From Halobacteriovoraceae bacterium (GTDB lineage: Bacteria > Bdellovibrionota > Bacteriovoracia > Bacteriovoracales > Bacteriovoracaceae): a stretch of DNA of 64,000 bases. The translations under genes and the position numbers were made by a program. Numbering within the stretch: the stretch's first letter is position 1; each line of letters begins with the position of its first letter. This document shows positions 18,080-25,341 of the stretch, one piece after another. Location: contig PAMZ01000006.1 in the NCBI GenBank assembly GCA_002707495.1, positions 372,001 to 436,000 of the forward strand, written 5' to 3'. The notes beneath the pieces were generated by a model. The model was not told the DNA's origin. It did not search any database and was given only the letters and a program-made list of their open reading frames with translations.

Positions 18080-18832
18080 TTAACTAAGCTTTTGCTCTTC
18101 AATTATTTGTTTTGCTAAATCTTGCATTAATTGTTTTTTGGAAGGTCCCACCTTCTTTGCTTGAAGTTTTCCGCCTAGAAGGCATTGAACTTCAAATTGA
18201 CCATCTTTTAACTCTCGGCTTTTATACTCCGGAAGTTCGCCAAAAACCTTTTGGCTCAACTCTTGGAGTCTTGATTTTGCATCAAATTCAAGCATGGACT
18301 CTAAACTGAAGAAATCCTGCCCCTGATTTTTTTCAAGTGCTTTATATTGAACAAGAATAAATTTTCTTGATTCATCAAGTCCTTTTTCTAAATAAATTGC
18401 ACCAAGAATGGCTTCAAACGTATTGGCCAGAATAGAAGGCTTAGATTGCCCTTGTCCTTTAAGTTCACCGTTTCCAAGAAGTATATATTTATGGAGTTCT
18501 AAATTCTGTGCTAAAAGACATAAAGTGTTTTCATTCACAAGATGACTGCGAAGCTTTGAAAGCTTCCCCTCATTTACGCCTTTATGGCGCTTAAAGAGTT
18601 CCTCAGTAATAATCAGCTGGAGAATCGAATCTCCTAAAAACTCCAGTCGCTCATTGTCCGCCAAATTAGACTTTGATTCATGGGAAAATGATCGATGAGT
18701 GAGGGCCTCAAGGATGAGATCTAAATGCAAACTCTTTGGTAAAATATCCCAGACAAAACCCGCTAGCTCTTTTGATGAAAAGTTTCTGTGGAAAGGAAGA
18801 AATTCAGTTTGAATTTTCTGTGTGATTTGCAT
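18080..18832 (-). CDS. rnc: Ribonuclease III
   Basis: RNase III cuts double-stranded RNA in rRNA maturation and decay. The catalytic signature DNERLEFLGDS is followed by ILANTFEAILGAIYLE. The Asp usual at the first acidic position of that second motif is Asn here, a position that varies between bacteria. A double-stranded RNA-binding domain occupies the C-terminal third. Three in-frame starts exist: TTG 18838, GTG 18835 and ATG 18832. GGAG sits nine bases before the ATG, which I chose. It heads the rnc-era-der operon. Confidence 0.94.
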   Translation of the reverse strand: MQITQKIQTEFLPFHRNFSSKELAGFVWDILPKSLHLDLILEALTHRSFSHESKSNLADNERLEFLGDSILQLIITEELFKRHKGVNEGKLSKLRSHLVNENTLCLLAQNLELHKYILLGNGELKGQGQSKPSILANTFEAILGAIYLEKGLDESRKFILVQYKALEKNQGQDFFSLESMLEFDAKSRLQELSQKVFGELPEYKSRELKDGQFEVQCLLGGKLQAKKVGPSKKQLMQDLAKQIIEEQKLS

Positions 18833-18876
18833 CACCAATTGCTCCAGTTCGTCATGGTCAAATTACCAATGCGATG

Positions 18877-18905
18877 TATCTAACACCGTGCACATGCTAT
18901 GTAAA
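18877..18905 (-). promoter_or_regulatory. Candidate promoter for rnc-era-der
   Basis: On the minus strand TTTACA (18905-18900) is followed after exactly 17 bases by TAGATA (18882-18877). The -35 box matches consensus well and the -10 box poorly. It would give a leader of about 40 bases before rnc. Confidence 0.3.
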
Positions 18906-18974
18906 CCTTTATTGCAATAGCTACTCAGCTTTAAACCATTGAAGTTACAGCTTTTTATTGATAAATTCGCTCGG

Positions 18975-19910
18975 ATGGAAAAGGTAGACCTCTTTAAACA
19001 ACAACAAGACTTTATCAAAAGTTTGGAGTCCTCGGGTAAAAGCTTCAATACTCTCAAAAACTACCGCACTGATTTAAATATCTTTAATAAATTTTTACAA
19101 AGCCGAGGAAGGGAGCTCTACCTAAAAGAGGTCACTCAAAGCCAAACCCAAGACTATCAGAACTATCTAGAGAAGAAATATAATTCCCCAAATTCTATCC
19201 GTCGCAGGGTTCAGGCCCTTCGAATTTTTTTTGATTATTTAATTGAAAAAGACCTAATCGATCATAATCCCATAAAAAAAATGATGGTAAGTCCCAAAGT
19301 AGTGGATCTTCCAAAGCCAATTCCGTTTCCTAAAGTTCAACAATTAAAGCACTTACTTTTGACTGCTAAAAATGCTGAAGCTGGACATGCAAAGCTTTTA
19401 GCATCCAGAAATTTGGTTTTATTTTACCTCATTTATGGATCTGGGCTTAAGGTCTCTAATATCGAAAGACTTCTGCTCAATCATATTACCTCTCACAAGG
19501 ATCAATACCGAGTCCTTATTGCAAGCGATAAAAAAGATCCTTTTACCGTTCTTCTTCCTTTGGAGTTTAATGAAATTTATGAGGAGTATCTTAGCCTATT
19601 GGAAGAAGGGAAGAATCGCGACAATATCAATTTTAACGAGCTCTTTTTTAATGCCAATCCATTTAAAATTTTAAAGGGGGGATTATCTGCTAGAGGAATA
19701 GAAGTTCTTTTTAAAGATTTCTCTCAGAAATTAAACTTCGAAGTAACAGCTAGGTCTCTAAGACAAGCTTGTATCTTTAAGTGGCTGGGAGCAGGTGTAC
19801 CTCTTGCCAGGATAAAGGAGTGGATGGGAGTCCAGCCCCAATACAGTCTAAAACCTTTTGAAACATTGATAAAAGAAAGGCCTGATGAATTCGCCTTTCT
19901 CGATATATAG
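18975..19910 (+). CDS. Tyrosine recombinase-like protein lacking catalytic residues
   Basis: The 311-residue protein has the two-domain layout of XerC/XerD: an N-terminal SAM-like domain (LKNYRTDLNIFNKFL) and a C-terminal catalytic-type domain (LYG-type motif YGSGLKVSNIERL, then TARSLRQACIFKWL and KEWMGV). The active-site set is broken. Arg in GLRVSE is Lys159, His of HxLR is Arg260, His of LGH is Val286 and the nucleophilic Tyr is Phe295; only Arg263 of the HxLR motif is kept. It probably cannot cut DNA but could still bind it. I start at ATG 18975; a TTG at 18939 is possible. The gene sits 8 bases before ribD, so it may be co-transcribed with the riboflavin genes. Confidence 0.85.
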   Translation: MEKVDLFKQQQDFIKSLESSGKSFNTLKNYRTDLNIFNKFLQSRGRELYLKEVTQSQTQDYQNYLEKKYNSPNSIRRRVQALRIFFDYLIEKDLIDHNPIKKMMVSPKVVDLPKPIPFPKVQQLKHLLLTAKNAEAGHAKLLASRNLVLFYLIYGSGLKVSNIERLLLNHITSHKDQYRVLIASDKKDPFTVLLPLEFNEIYEEYLSLLEEGKNRDNINFNELFFNANPFKILKGGLSARGIEVLFKDFSQKLNFEVTARSLRQACIFKWLGAGVPLARIKEWMGVQPQYSLKPFETLIKERPDEFAFLDI

Positions 19911-19918
19911 GTAAACCT

Positions 19919-21015
19919 ATGTTCGATGGCCATACCATTAATGACAAGACCTTAATCGAGCGCTGCTTTGAAAACGCGAAAAAGGCCATTGGTAACACAA
20001 GTCCTAATCCCTATGTGGGGTCAGTCATTGTAAAAGATGGACTTATAATTGCCGATGGATTTCATAAGAAATCAGGTCAACCACACGCTGAAATAGAGGC
20101 CATGAGATCAGCGAACCAAGACCTCACAGGAGCGACGCTCTATTGTAACCTGGAGCCTTGCTGTCATTCCCATAAAAAAACTCCCCCCTGCACAGACGCT
20201 ATTATTGAAGCAGGCATAAAAAAAGTGGTGATATCGAATCTAGATCCCAATCCAGCTGTTGCAGGGAAAGGTATCGAACAATTAAAGGAAGCTGGAATTG
20301 AAGTTGAAACGGGGGTTCTCAAAGATGAAGGTGAAAAATTAAACGAAGTTTTTTTACTCATATCACAAAAAGACGTCCCTTTGTTCATTTAAAGTGGGCA
20401 CAAACTCTAGATGGAAAAATAGCGACGAACACAAATAGCTCAAAATGGATCACTGGTGAAACTGCCAGAGAAAGAGTCCATCAAGAACGCTGGCTTTATG
20501 ATGCCGTTGCTATAGGATCGAGGACTGCTGTTCACGACGATCCAAGACTCACCATAAGAGTTCCCAACGAAGTTGAGCGGTCCAAACAGAGGATCATTTT
20601 TTCTAGAACAGGAAATATCCCGCAAAACCTAAACCTTTTTAAGGACTCGTTTAAAGATAAGACTCTTATTGTCAGCGCCGAGCCAATTGAGTTTGCTAGA
20701 CATATCTTATGCCCAACAAAAGATGAGCTTTTGGATCTCCCAACTGCTATGGACTTACTTTATGCTCAAGGGGTGCATTCCTTGTATGTAGAGGGGGGAG
20801 CAACTTTGGTGAACGGATTTATTGGACAAGGATTAATGGATCGGTTAAGCGTTTATATCTCCCCTAAATTACTTGGCAAGGGTATCCCGGCATTTCATGG
20901 TGAAGAACACAACTTAATAGAAAGTGCCTTAAGCTTTCCAAACGGAAGCTGGAAACAATTAGGTGACGACGTAGTTTTTGAAAGTAGAAGGAATATATGT
21001 TTACCGGACTTATAA
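19919..21015 (+). pseudogene. ribD: Riboflavin deaminase/reductase RibD, interrupted by a frameshift
   Basis: The first frame (19919-20392) encodes a full cytidine-deaminase-like domain with HAEIEA and PCCHSHKKTPPC zinc ligands and then stops. The reductase domain follows in the -1 frame and is open to 21015, starting RPFVHLKWAQTLDGKIAT and including RLTIR and YVEGGATLVNG. One extra A in the A5 tract at 20367-20371 would fuse the two into a normal-length RibD (about 365 residues). The reductase part has no start codon of its own near the break. A sequencing error in the homopolymer, a real mutation, or frameshifting during expression are all possible. The other rib genes are intact, which argues against decay of the pathway. 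Confidence 0.85.
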
Positions 21016-21590
21016 AGGATATCGGAAAAATTGAAAGAGTGATAGATAACGAGACTGGCAAGGTCTTTGTCATCTCAACTCCAAAGCTTATATCTCAAAT
21101 TGAAGTTGATGACTCTATTGCCACCAATGGCGTTTGCCTTACCGCTACAGAAATCAAAGACGATACCTTCCAAGTTCAGGCCGTCCATGTGACTCTTGAA
21201 AAATCAAACTTAGGTGAGCTCAATATTGGTGACAAGGTCAATCTCGAGTTGGCACTTAGAGCGTCTGATCGCCTCGGGGGACATCTCGTTCAAGGTCATG
21301 TGAATGGCAAGGGAGAGCTGATTGAAGTTCTTCAAAGAGGTGATAATTGGGAGATGGAATTTAAAATCCCAAGTGATTTGAGAAAATATTTTATTGACGA
21401 AGGTTCTATAGCTATTGATGGAATAAGTCTTACGATAGCTAAAGCGAAAGAAAACTCCTTGGTTGTCTCAATTATTCCCCATACTTATGAAAATACGACA
21501 CTCGGGGTAAAAAAAATTGGTGAATCAGTTAATATTGAAGTAGATATGATGGCGAAATATCTAGAAAACTTCGCTAAGTTTCGGAATTAA
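20997..21590 (+). CDS. ribE: Riboflavin synthase alpha subunit
   Basis: This 197-residue enzyme converts two 6,7-dimethyl-8-ribityllumazine molecules to riboflavin and a pyrimidine. It starts MFTGLIKDIGKIERV, the conserved N-terminus, and shows the two homologous barrel halves. DSIATNGVCLTA lies in the first half and GSIAIDGISLTIA in the second, with GGHLVQGHV near the middle. The start overlaps the end of the ribD reductase frame by 19 bases, with AAGGA upstream, which suggests that frame was translated in the recent past. Confidence 0.96.
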   Translation: MFTGLIKDIGKIERVIDNETGKVFVISTPKLISQIEVDDSIATNGVCLTATEIKDDTFQVQAVHVTLEKSNLGELNIGDKVNLELALRASDRLGGHLVQGHVNGKGELIEVLQRGDNWEMEFKIPSDLRKYFIDEGSIAIDGISLTIAKAKENSLVVSIIPHTYENTTLGVKKIGESVNIEVDMMAKYLENFAKFRN

Positions 21591-21593
21591 TTT

Positions 21594-22247
21594 ATGTTTG
21601 CAACCATTGAACAGGCCATTGAAGATTTAAAAGCGGGAAAGATGATCATCGTCGTTGACGATGAAAACCGCGAAAATGAGGGTGATTTTATCATGCCCGC
21701 CCAAACGATCACATCTATTGATGTGAACTTCATGGCCCGTTATGGAAGAGGTCTTATCTGCGCCCCGATTAGCACTGATTGCGCCAAAAGACTCGAACTT
21801 AATATCATGGTTCCAAGGTCTGAAGATTCACTTCAAACAGCTTTTACCGTATCAGTTGATGCCGCTCAACACACGACGACTGGAATCTCGGTGAGAGATC
21901 GTGCGGTCACATTGAAATTACTCGCAGATCGAAGCTCAAAGCCAGCTGATTTTATAAGACCCGGTCATATCTTTCCTTTAATTGCAAAAGATGGTGGAGT
22001 TCTTGAGCGAGAGGGACATACAGAAGCTGCCGTTGATTTATCAAAGATGGCTGGGTTCGCTCCCGTAGGTGTTATCTGCGAAATACTTACTGAAGATGGA
22101 AGTTGTGCCAGACTACCCTATCTTAAAGAGTTAGCTCAAAATTTTCAGCTTAGTATTATAACGATTGAAGATCTCATCGATTATAGAAAGCAACATCCAC
22201 GCTGCTTAGTTCAAGGAGAAGAGAAATATGCAAACTATCAAAACTAA
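21594..22247 (+). CDS. ribB: 3,4-dihydroxy-2-butanone 4-phosphate synthase
   Basis: The 217-residue enzyme makes the four-carbon unit of riboflavin from ribulose 5-phosphate. It has the metal and substrate motif DDENRENEGDF near residue 22. It also has RYGRGLICAP, the AAQHTTTGIS loop and RPGHIFPL followed by REGHTEAAVDL. Many bacteria fuse this domain to GTP cyclohydrolase II; here the protein ends right after the RibB domain. A separate ribA must be encoded elsewhere. It lies 3 bases after ribE and overlaps ribH by 20. Confidence 0.95.
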   Translation: MFATIEQAIEDLKAGKMIIVVDDENRENEGDFIMPAQTITSIDVNFMARYGRGLICAPISTDCAKRLELNIMVPRSEDSLQTAFTVSVDAAQHTTTGISVRDRAVTLKLLADRSSKPADFIRPGHIFPLIAKDGGVLEREGHTEAAVDLSKMAGFAPVGVICEILTEDGSCARLPYLKELAQNFQLSIITIEDLIDYRKQHPRCLVQGEEKYANYQN

Positions 22248-22701
22248 ACTTACCCTTGAAAAAAAACGAGTTGCTATCGTCTCTTCTCAATTTAATGAGC
22301 TCATCGTCTCAAAACTTTTTGAAGCTAGTAAAGAGTGCCTCCTTCAGCACGGCCTTGAGGAAGAATATATCACCGTAGCCTGGGTCCCAGGTGCATTTGA
22401 ACTACCACAGGCAGCTCAAAAACTTGCTAAAACCGGAAAGTTTGATGCAATCATCTGTCTTGGTTGCGTGATTCGAGGTGCTACGACTCATTATGATTAT
22501 GTTTGCAATGAAGCGGCTAAAGGAATATCACGCGTTGCACTAGATCACAACCTTCCTGTTATGTTTGGTGTCATTACCACGGAAAATCTTGAACAAGCAT
22601 TCGAGCGTGCCGGTAGTAAAGCTGGCAACAAAGGCTGGGATGTTACACAAGCTGCCATTCAAATGATTAACCTAAATGATGCTATTGACCGTCTAGAGTA
22701 A
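22228..22701 (+). CDS. ribH: 6,7-dimethyl-8-ribityllumazine synthase
   Basis: The 157-residue subunit condenses the RibB product with the RibD-derived pyrimidine. It forms icosahedral or smaller capsids in other bacteria. Typical motifs are VSSQFNE, VPGAFELP, LGCVIRGATTHYDYV, PVMFGVITTENLEQA and RAGSKAGNKGWD. A good ribosome site (AAGGAGAAGAG) lies inside the end of ribB. It is the last gene of the operon. No transcription terminator is evident before rpsD beyond a weak GGCGAG/CTCGCC pairing (22736-22774). Confidence 0.96.
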   Translation: MQTIKTKLTLEKKRVAIVSSQFNELIVSKLFEASKECLLQHGLEEEYITVAWVPGAFELPQAAQKLAKTGKFDAIICLGCVIRGATTHYDYVCNEAAKGISRVALDHNLPVMFGVITTENLEQAFERAGSKAGNKGWDVTQAAIQMINLNDAIDRLE

Positions 22702-22713
22702 TCCTGCTACAAC
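22685..22713 (+). promoter_or_regulatory. Candidate rpsD promoter
   Basis: TTGACC (22685-22690) is separated by 17 bases from TACAAC (22708-22713). The -35 box lies inside the 3' end of ribH. The resulting leader of about 80 bases contains a GGCGAG/CTCGCC pairing and could be a site for S4 autoregulation, which is known in other bacteria; that is speculative here. Confidence 0.4.
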
Positions 22714-22803
22714 CTAGCGTACTTTTGTATTTGGAGGCGAGCAGAGCAGAAGCGCTATTTGTAGGTTTCTCGCCATTTTATTCGACACTTTAAGGAGATT
22801 TAA

Positions 22804-23439
22804 ATGTCTAAAGTTACCATGGGTGGAAAATCCGCCTTTAAAATCCAAAGAAGACTTGGAGTGGAGCTTCCTGGTTTAGGAAAAGCTGGTGCTCTTGAGA
22901 GAAGACCTTATGGACCTGGTGTTCATGGGATGAAAAGAAAGAAGCTTTCTGACTTCACGATCCGTTTAATGGAGAAGCAAAAGCTTAGATTTCACTACGG
23001 TCTTCGTGAAAAGCAATTAGTAAACCTTGTTTCAAAATCTAAAAAAGACAGATCACGTTCATGGGTTGATACTCTTGTTATCAATCTTGAGTCTAGATTA
23101 GACAATGTAGTTTTCCGTCTTAACTGGGCACCTTCGATTGCAGCTGCAAGACAAATGGTGACTCACGGGCATATCAAGATTAATGGTAAGAAATGTAATA
23201 TCCCTTCAGCGATGGTTTCTGTTGAAGACATCATTTCTATCACTGACAAAGGTGCAAAGTCTGGAAATTATCTTCAAGCAAAAGCGAGACCTCGTTTATC
23301 TGCAGTTCCTGCTTATCTTGCAATAGAAGCAGACGGTGAAAAAGAAAAAGGGAAAATCGTTTCTGAGCCTTTGCCAGAAGATATTCCATTTCCATTCGAG
23401 AAACGACTTGTGATCGAATACTACTGGAAAATTAAGTAG
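22804..23439 (+). CDS. rpsD: 30S ribosomal protein S4
   Basis: The 211-residue primary rRNA-binding protein has the S4 N-terminal domain (RRPYGPGVHGMKRKKLSDF, LMEKQKLRFHYGLREKQL). The RNA-binding S4 fold follows (SRLDNVVFRLNWAPSIAAARQMVTH, with GHIKINGKK). It lacks the zinc-binding cysteines found in some S4 proteins. A strong AAGGAG ribosome site precedes the start. It stands alone here and not in an rpsM-rpsK-rpsD-rpoA cluster, as happens in several lineages. Codon use is typical of a highly expressed gene. Confidence 0.97.
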   Translation: MSKVTMGGKSAFKIQRRLGVELPGLGKAGALERRPYGPGVHGMKRKKLSDFTIRLMEKQKLRFHYGLREKQLVNLVSKSKKDRSRSWVDTLVINLESRLDNVVFRLNWAPSIAAARQMVTHGHIKINGKKCNIPSAMVSVEDIISITDKGAKSGNYLQAKARPRLSAVPAYLAIEADGEKEKGKIVSEPLPEDIPFPFEKRLVIEYYWKIK

Positions 23440-23490
23440 CCCCCACCTTTGGGTGCGAAATAAGTTAGCTCTCACTTCGCGGTGGGGGCT
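23438..23490 (+). other. Long hairpin overlapping the rpsD stop codon
   Basis: AGCCCCCACC (23438-23447) pairs perfectly with GGTGGGGGCT (23481-23490). Inside it GCGAA (23455-23459) pairs with TTCGC (23476-23480). The stem begins within the TAG stop codon and is followed ten bases later by a standard terminator hairpin. It may protect the rpsD message from 3' decay. Confidence 0.5.
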
Positions 23491-23499
23491 ACCGACCAT

Positions 23500-23527
23500 A
23501 AAAAGCCCGCTGTGCGGGCTTTTTTTA
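23500..23527 (+). terminator. Rho-independent terminator after rpsD
   Basis: AAAAAGCCCG and CGGGCTTTTTT form a GC-rich stem with a 5-base loop and a run of seven or more T. The A-run on the other side means it could also act on the minus strand. Confidence 0.9.
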
Positions 23528-23534
23528 TTAGTGT

Positions 23535-23645
23535 TTAAAGAGGGCTGGAACTAATGTATTGGAGGATAGCTTCTACCGCACAACTCATTGTAGCGCCTAA
23601 CAAGTAAAAGGCAGAAGCTATAGCACTCGCTGCAGAACTCTTCAT
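23535..23645 (-). CDS. Possible 36-residue hydrophobic peptide
   Basis: A short open frame encodes MKSSAASAIASAFYLLGATM and then 16 more residues, a single hydrophobic helix with one Cys. It lies just downstream of the VOC-family gene on the same strand. There is no ribosome site, and the frame is also open upstream into the VOC gene without another start. The evidence is weak. Confidence 0.2.
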   Translation of the reverse strand: MKSSAASAIASAFYLLGATMSCAVEAILQYISSSPL

Positions 23646-23677
23646 AAAACATAAACTAGTAGAAGCGTGAGCTTTAT

Positions 23678-24058
23678 CTAAAAAACCCGGTCTTTGTTTT
23701 TATACCATTTGAATTCGATGAGATTATTGGAAGGATCTTGCAGAAAAAATGACCTATGTTCAGCTGGCTCATTCAAATATCTTCTAAAGTCTTCTTTAAA
23801 AAATTTTAATTGATTCTGTTGGGCATTTTCTAAAATTTCTACATAATCGGATTCGTCGTCTAAGATCCATCCAAAATGCCTTGGATACATTTTAGGCTTC
23901 TCCACAACTTCATCAGCATCAAGATGGCAAACAACTTGATGTCCAAAAAAATTGATAATAACAAACTGAGCACTCTCTCTACCAATACCAAGTCCTAGGC
24001 TCTGGTAGAAAGTTTTTATTTTTTCGATGTCGTGAATAGGAATAGCAAGATGAAACAT
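23678..24058 (-). CDS. VOC (glyoxalase) family protein
   Basis: The 126-residue protein has one vicinal-oxygen-chelate unit. The first metal-ligand strand is FHLAIPIHDIEKIKTFYQSLGL, and the last strand is NNLIEFKWY with the expected Glu ligand. Relatives include lactoylglutathione lyase and ring-cleaving dioxygenases, but the substrate of this group is not known. It ends at KNKDRVF, which fits the usual C-terminus. It lies downstream of two barrel-like genes on the same strand, separated by a hairpin. Confidence 0.85.
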   Translation of the reverse strand: MFHLAIPIHDIEKIKTFYQSLGLGIGRESAQFVIINFFGHQVVCHLDADEVVEKPKMYPRHFGWILDDESDYVEILENAQQNQLKFFKEDFRRYLNEPAEHRSFFLQDPSNNLIEFKWYKNKDRVF

Positions 24059-24071
24059 AATTGCTCAAATG

Positions 24072-24100
24072 GGGAGAAGAGCCATTAAGCTCACTCTCCC
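24072..24100. other. Two-part hairpin between the barrel-like gene and the VOC gene
   Basis: GGGAGA and TCTCCC form the outer stem and GAGC/GCTC the inner stem around a 6-base loop. On the minus strand it lies just after the barrel-like gene (stop 24121) and is followed by ATTTG, so it is at best a weak terminator. Confidence 0.35.
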
Positions 24101-24120
24101 ACAAGTAGTATTTTTTGTAA

Positions 24121-24678
24121 TTAGATTGAAAAAGGTAAAGAGATTGATAATAGATAGGACGAGTAAGCAATATCTAGATCTAGATCAGTAGCTCCATTGA
24201 CATACTTAGCCGTCGATAAATTTGCAATCTCTAAGTTTAAACTAATGAAAGGAAGGACCTTATAACCAAATCCAAATGCGGTTCCTCCCCCCTCGGTATA
24301 TTCTTGATCAGAGTCATCATCGTTTATTCCTTGAAAACTAAACACATATTCTCCCCAAAGTCTCACACCCATGGGAGTATCATAACCGACGAAAGCGCCC
24401 ATTCTCGTAAAGGTATAATCTGACTCACTTCCACTCTCAGTCTCAAAATTTGAAGTTGCTCTTTGGCCATTCAGTCCAAAGCTAAATCCCATCTGTGTGA
24501 AACCAAACTTCATTCCAACTGCAGAACCGGTTATATCACCCTCAGATCCACCATCTACATCAAAAGTAGAGTTGAATTGTGCTCCAGCGTAAGGCTCCAA
24601 TAAAAATGCAGCATTTGCTTTATCGGCATAATAGATCATCGTGATCATCGCCAATATAATGAGAATCCCTTTTCTCAT
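24121..24678 (-). CDS. Small outer membrane barrel-like protein (paralogue 1)
   Basis: The 185-residue protein starts with a signal peptide (IILAMITMIYYADKANA) and then FLLEPYAGAQFNSTF. It alternates glycine-rich and aromatic strands, with FISLNLEIANL near the end. The neighbour at 24699 has the same layout, with MVEPYVGTGTYATSF and FVVINLEVSSL at the matching places, so the two are probably tandem duplicates. The protein ends SISLPFSI, as the neighbour ends TISLPLP. Function unknown; a porin-like or structural role is a guess. Confidence 0.75.
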   Translation of the reverse strand: MRKGILIILAMITMIYYADKANAAFLLEPYAGAQFNSTFDVDGGSEGDITGSAVGMKFGFTQMGFSFGLNGQRATSNFETESGSESDYTFTRMGAFVGYDTPMGVRLWGEYVFSFQGINDDDSDQEYTEGGGTAFGFGYKVLPFISLNLEIANLSTAKYVNGATDLDLDIAYSSYLLSISLPFSI

Positions 24679-24698
24679 AACTTACTCCTTGTACGTTA

Positions 24699-25211
24699 TT
24701 ATGGAAGCGGCAAAGAAATTGTAAGCGCAGTCGCTGCAACCGCTGCATCAACATCATTTCCACTGAAATCAAATGTATACAACAAACTTGATACCTCTAG
24801 ATTGATCACAACAAAAGGAAGCCCAGTGAACCCAACACCAAGCACAGTTCCGCTTTGAAAATCTAAATCGACATCGTCGTTATCAAAGTCCGAATTAAAT
24901 ATGTATTTTCCGTAAAATCTAAAAAGTATTGGCAGATCTACTCCAACAAATAGACCAGTATTTGTAACTGTTGTGTCATCTAGACTCATGAGTTCATAAT
25001 CTAGGCCTGCCGACAATAGTGAAAAGCTGTATCCTAGTCGCCCTCCTGCTGTAGTGTAACTCTCCCCACTAACTTCCTCATCCTCTGCTGCTGCAACGTC
25101 AAAAGATGTTGCGTAGGTTCCTGTACCTACGTACGGCTCAACCATAAAACCAGCAAAAGCACTCATACTCATACTGGCAATAAGTGCCAAGACTAATAGC
25201 TTAAGTTTCAT
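24699..25211 (-). CDS. Small outer membrane barrel-like protein (paralogue 2)
   Basis: The 170-residue protein has a clear signal peptide (LLVLALIASMSMSAFA) followed by GFMVEPYVGTGTYATSF and repeated barrel-type strands. It resembles the product of the next gene over its full length, 20 bases away. An upstream ATG at 25229 contains in its codons the AAGGAG ribosome site for the ATG at 25211, so I use the latter. The pair probably arose by tandem duplication and may be co-transcribed. Function unknown. Confidence 0.75.
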   Translation of the reverse strand: MKLKLLVLALIASMSMSAFAGFMVEPYVGTGTYATSFDVAAAEDEEVSGESYTTAGGRLGYSFSLLSAGLDYELMSLDDTTVTNTGLFVGVDLPILFRFYGKYIFNSDFDNDDVDLDFQSGTVLGVGFTGLPFVVINLEVSSLLYTFDFSGNDVDAAVAATALTISLPLP

Positions 25212-25341
25212 AAAAACTCCTTTTTTCATGTCATACGAATTCCACTTATTATTCTACCTCATTTAGCGGGAATTAAAACAAGGCACAGGCAAATCGCTCC
25301 AAGTCTTGCCTATACTTGAGCCGCTCGCTAAGCTTAGCCAC

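Noticed and set aside
19900..21000. FMN riboswitch for the riboflavin operon
   Set aside because: No RFN-like sequence is visible upstream of the recombinase or ribD, and there is no room between the two genes.
20731..21015. Separate short gene for a reductase-like protein
   Set aside because: The frame is open upstream to the ribD break, and the start at 20731 is an internal Met of the RibD reductase domain.
22736..22774. Terminator between ribH and rpsD
   Set aside because: The stem is only six pairs with a loop of more than 25 bases and no real T-run, so it is more likely a leader structure or chance.
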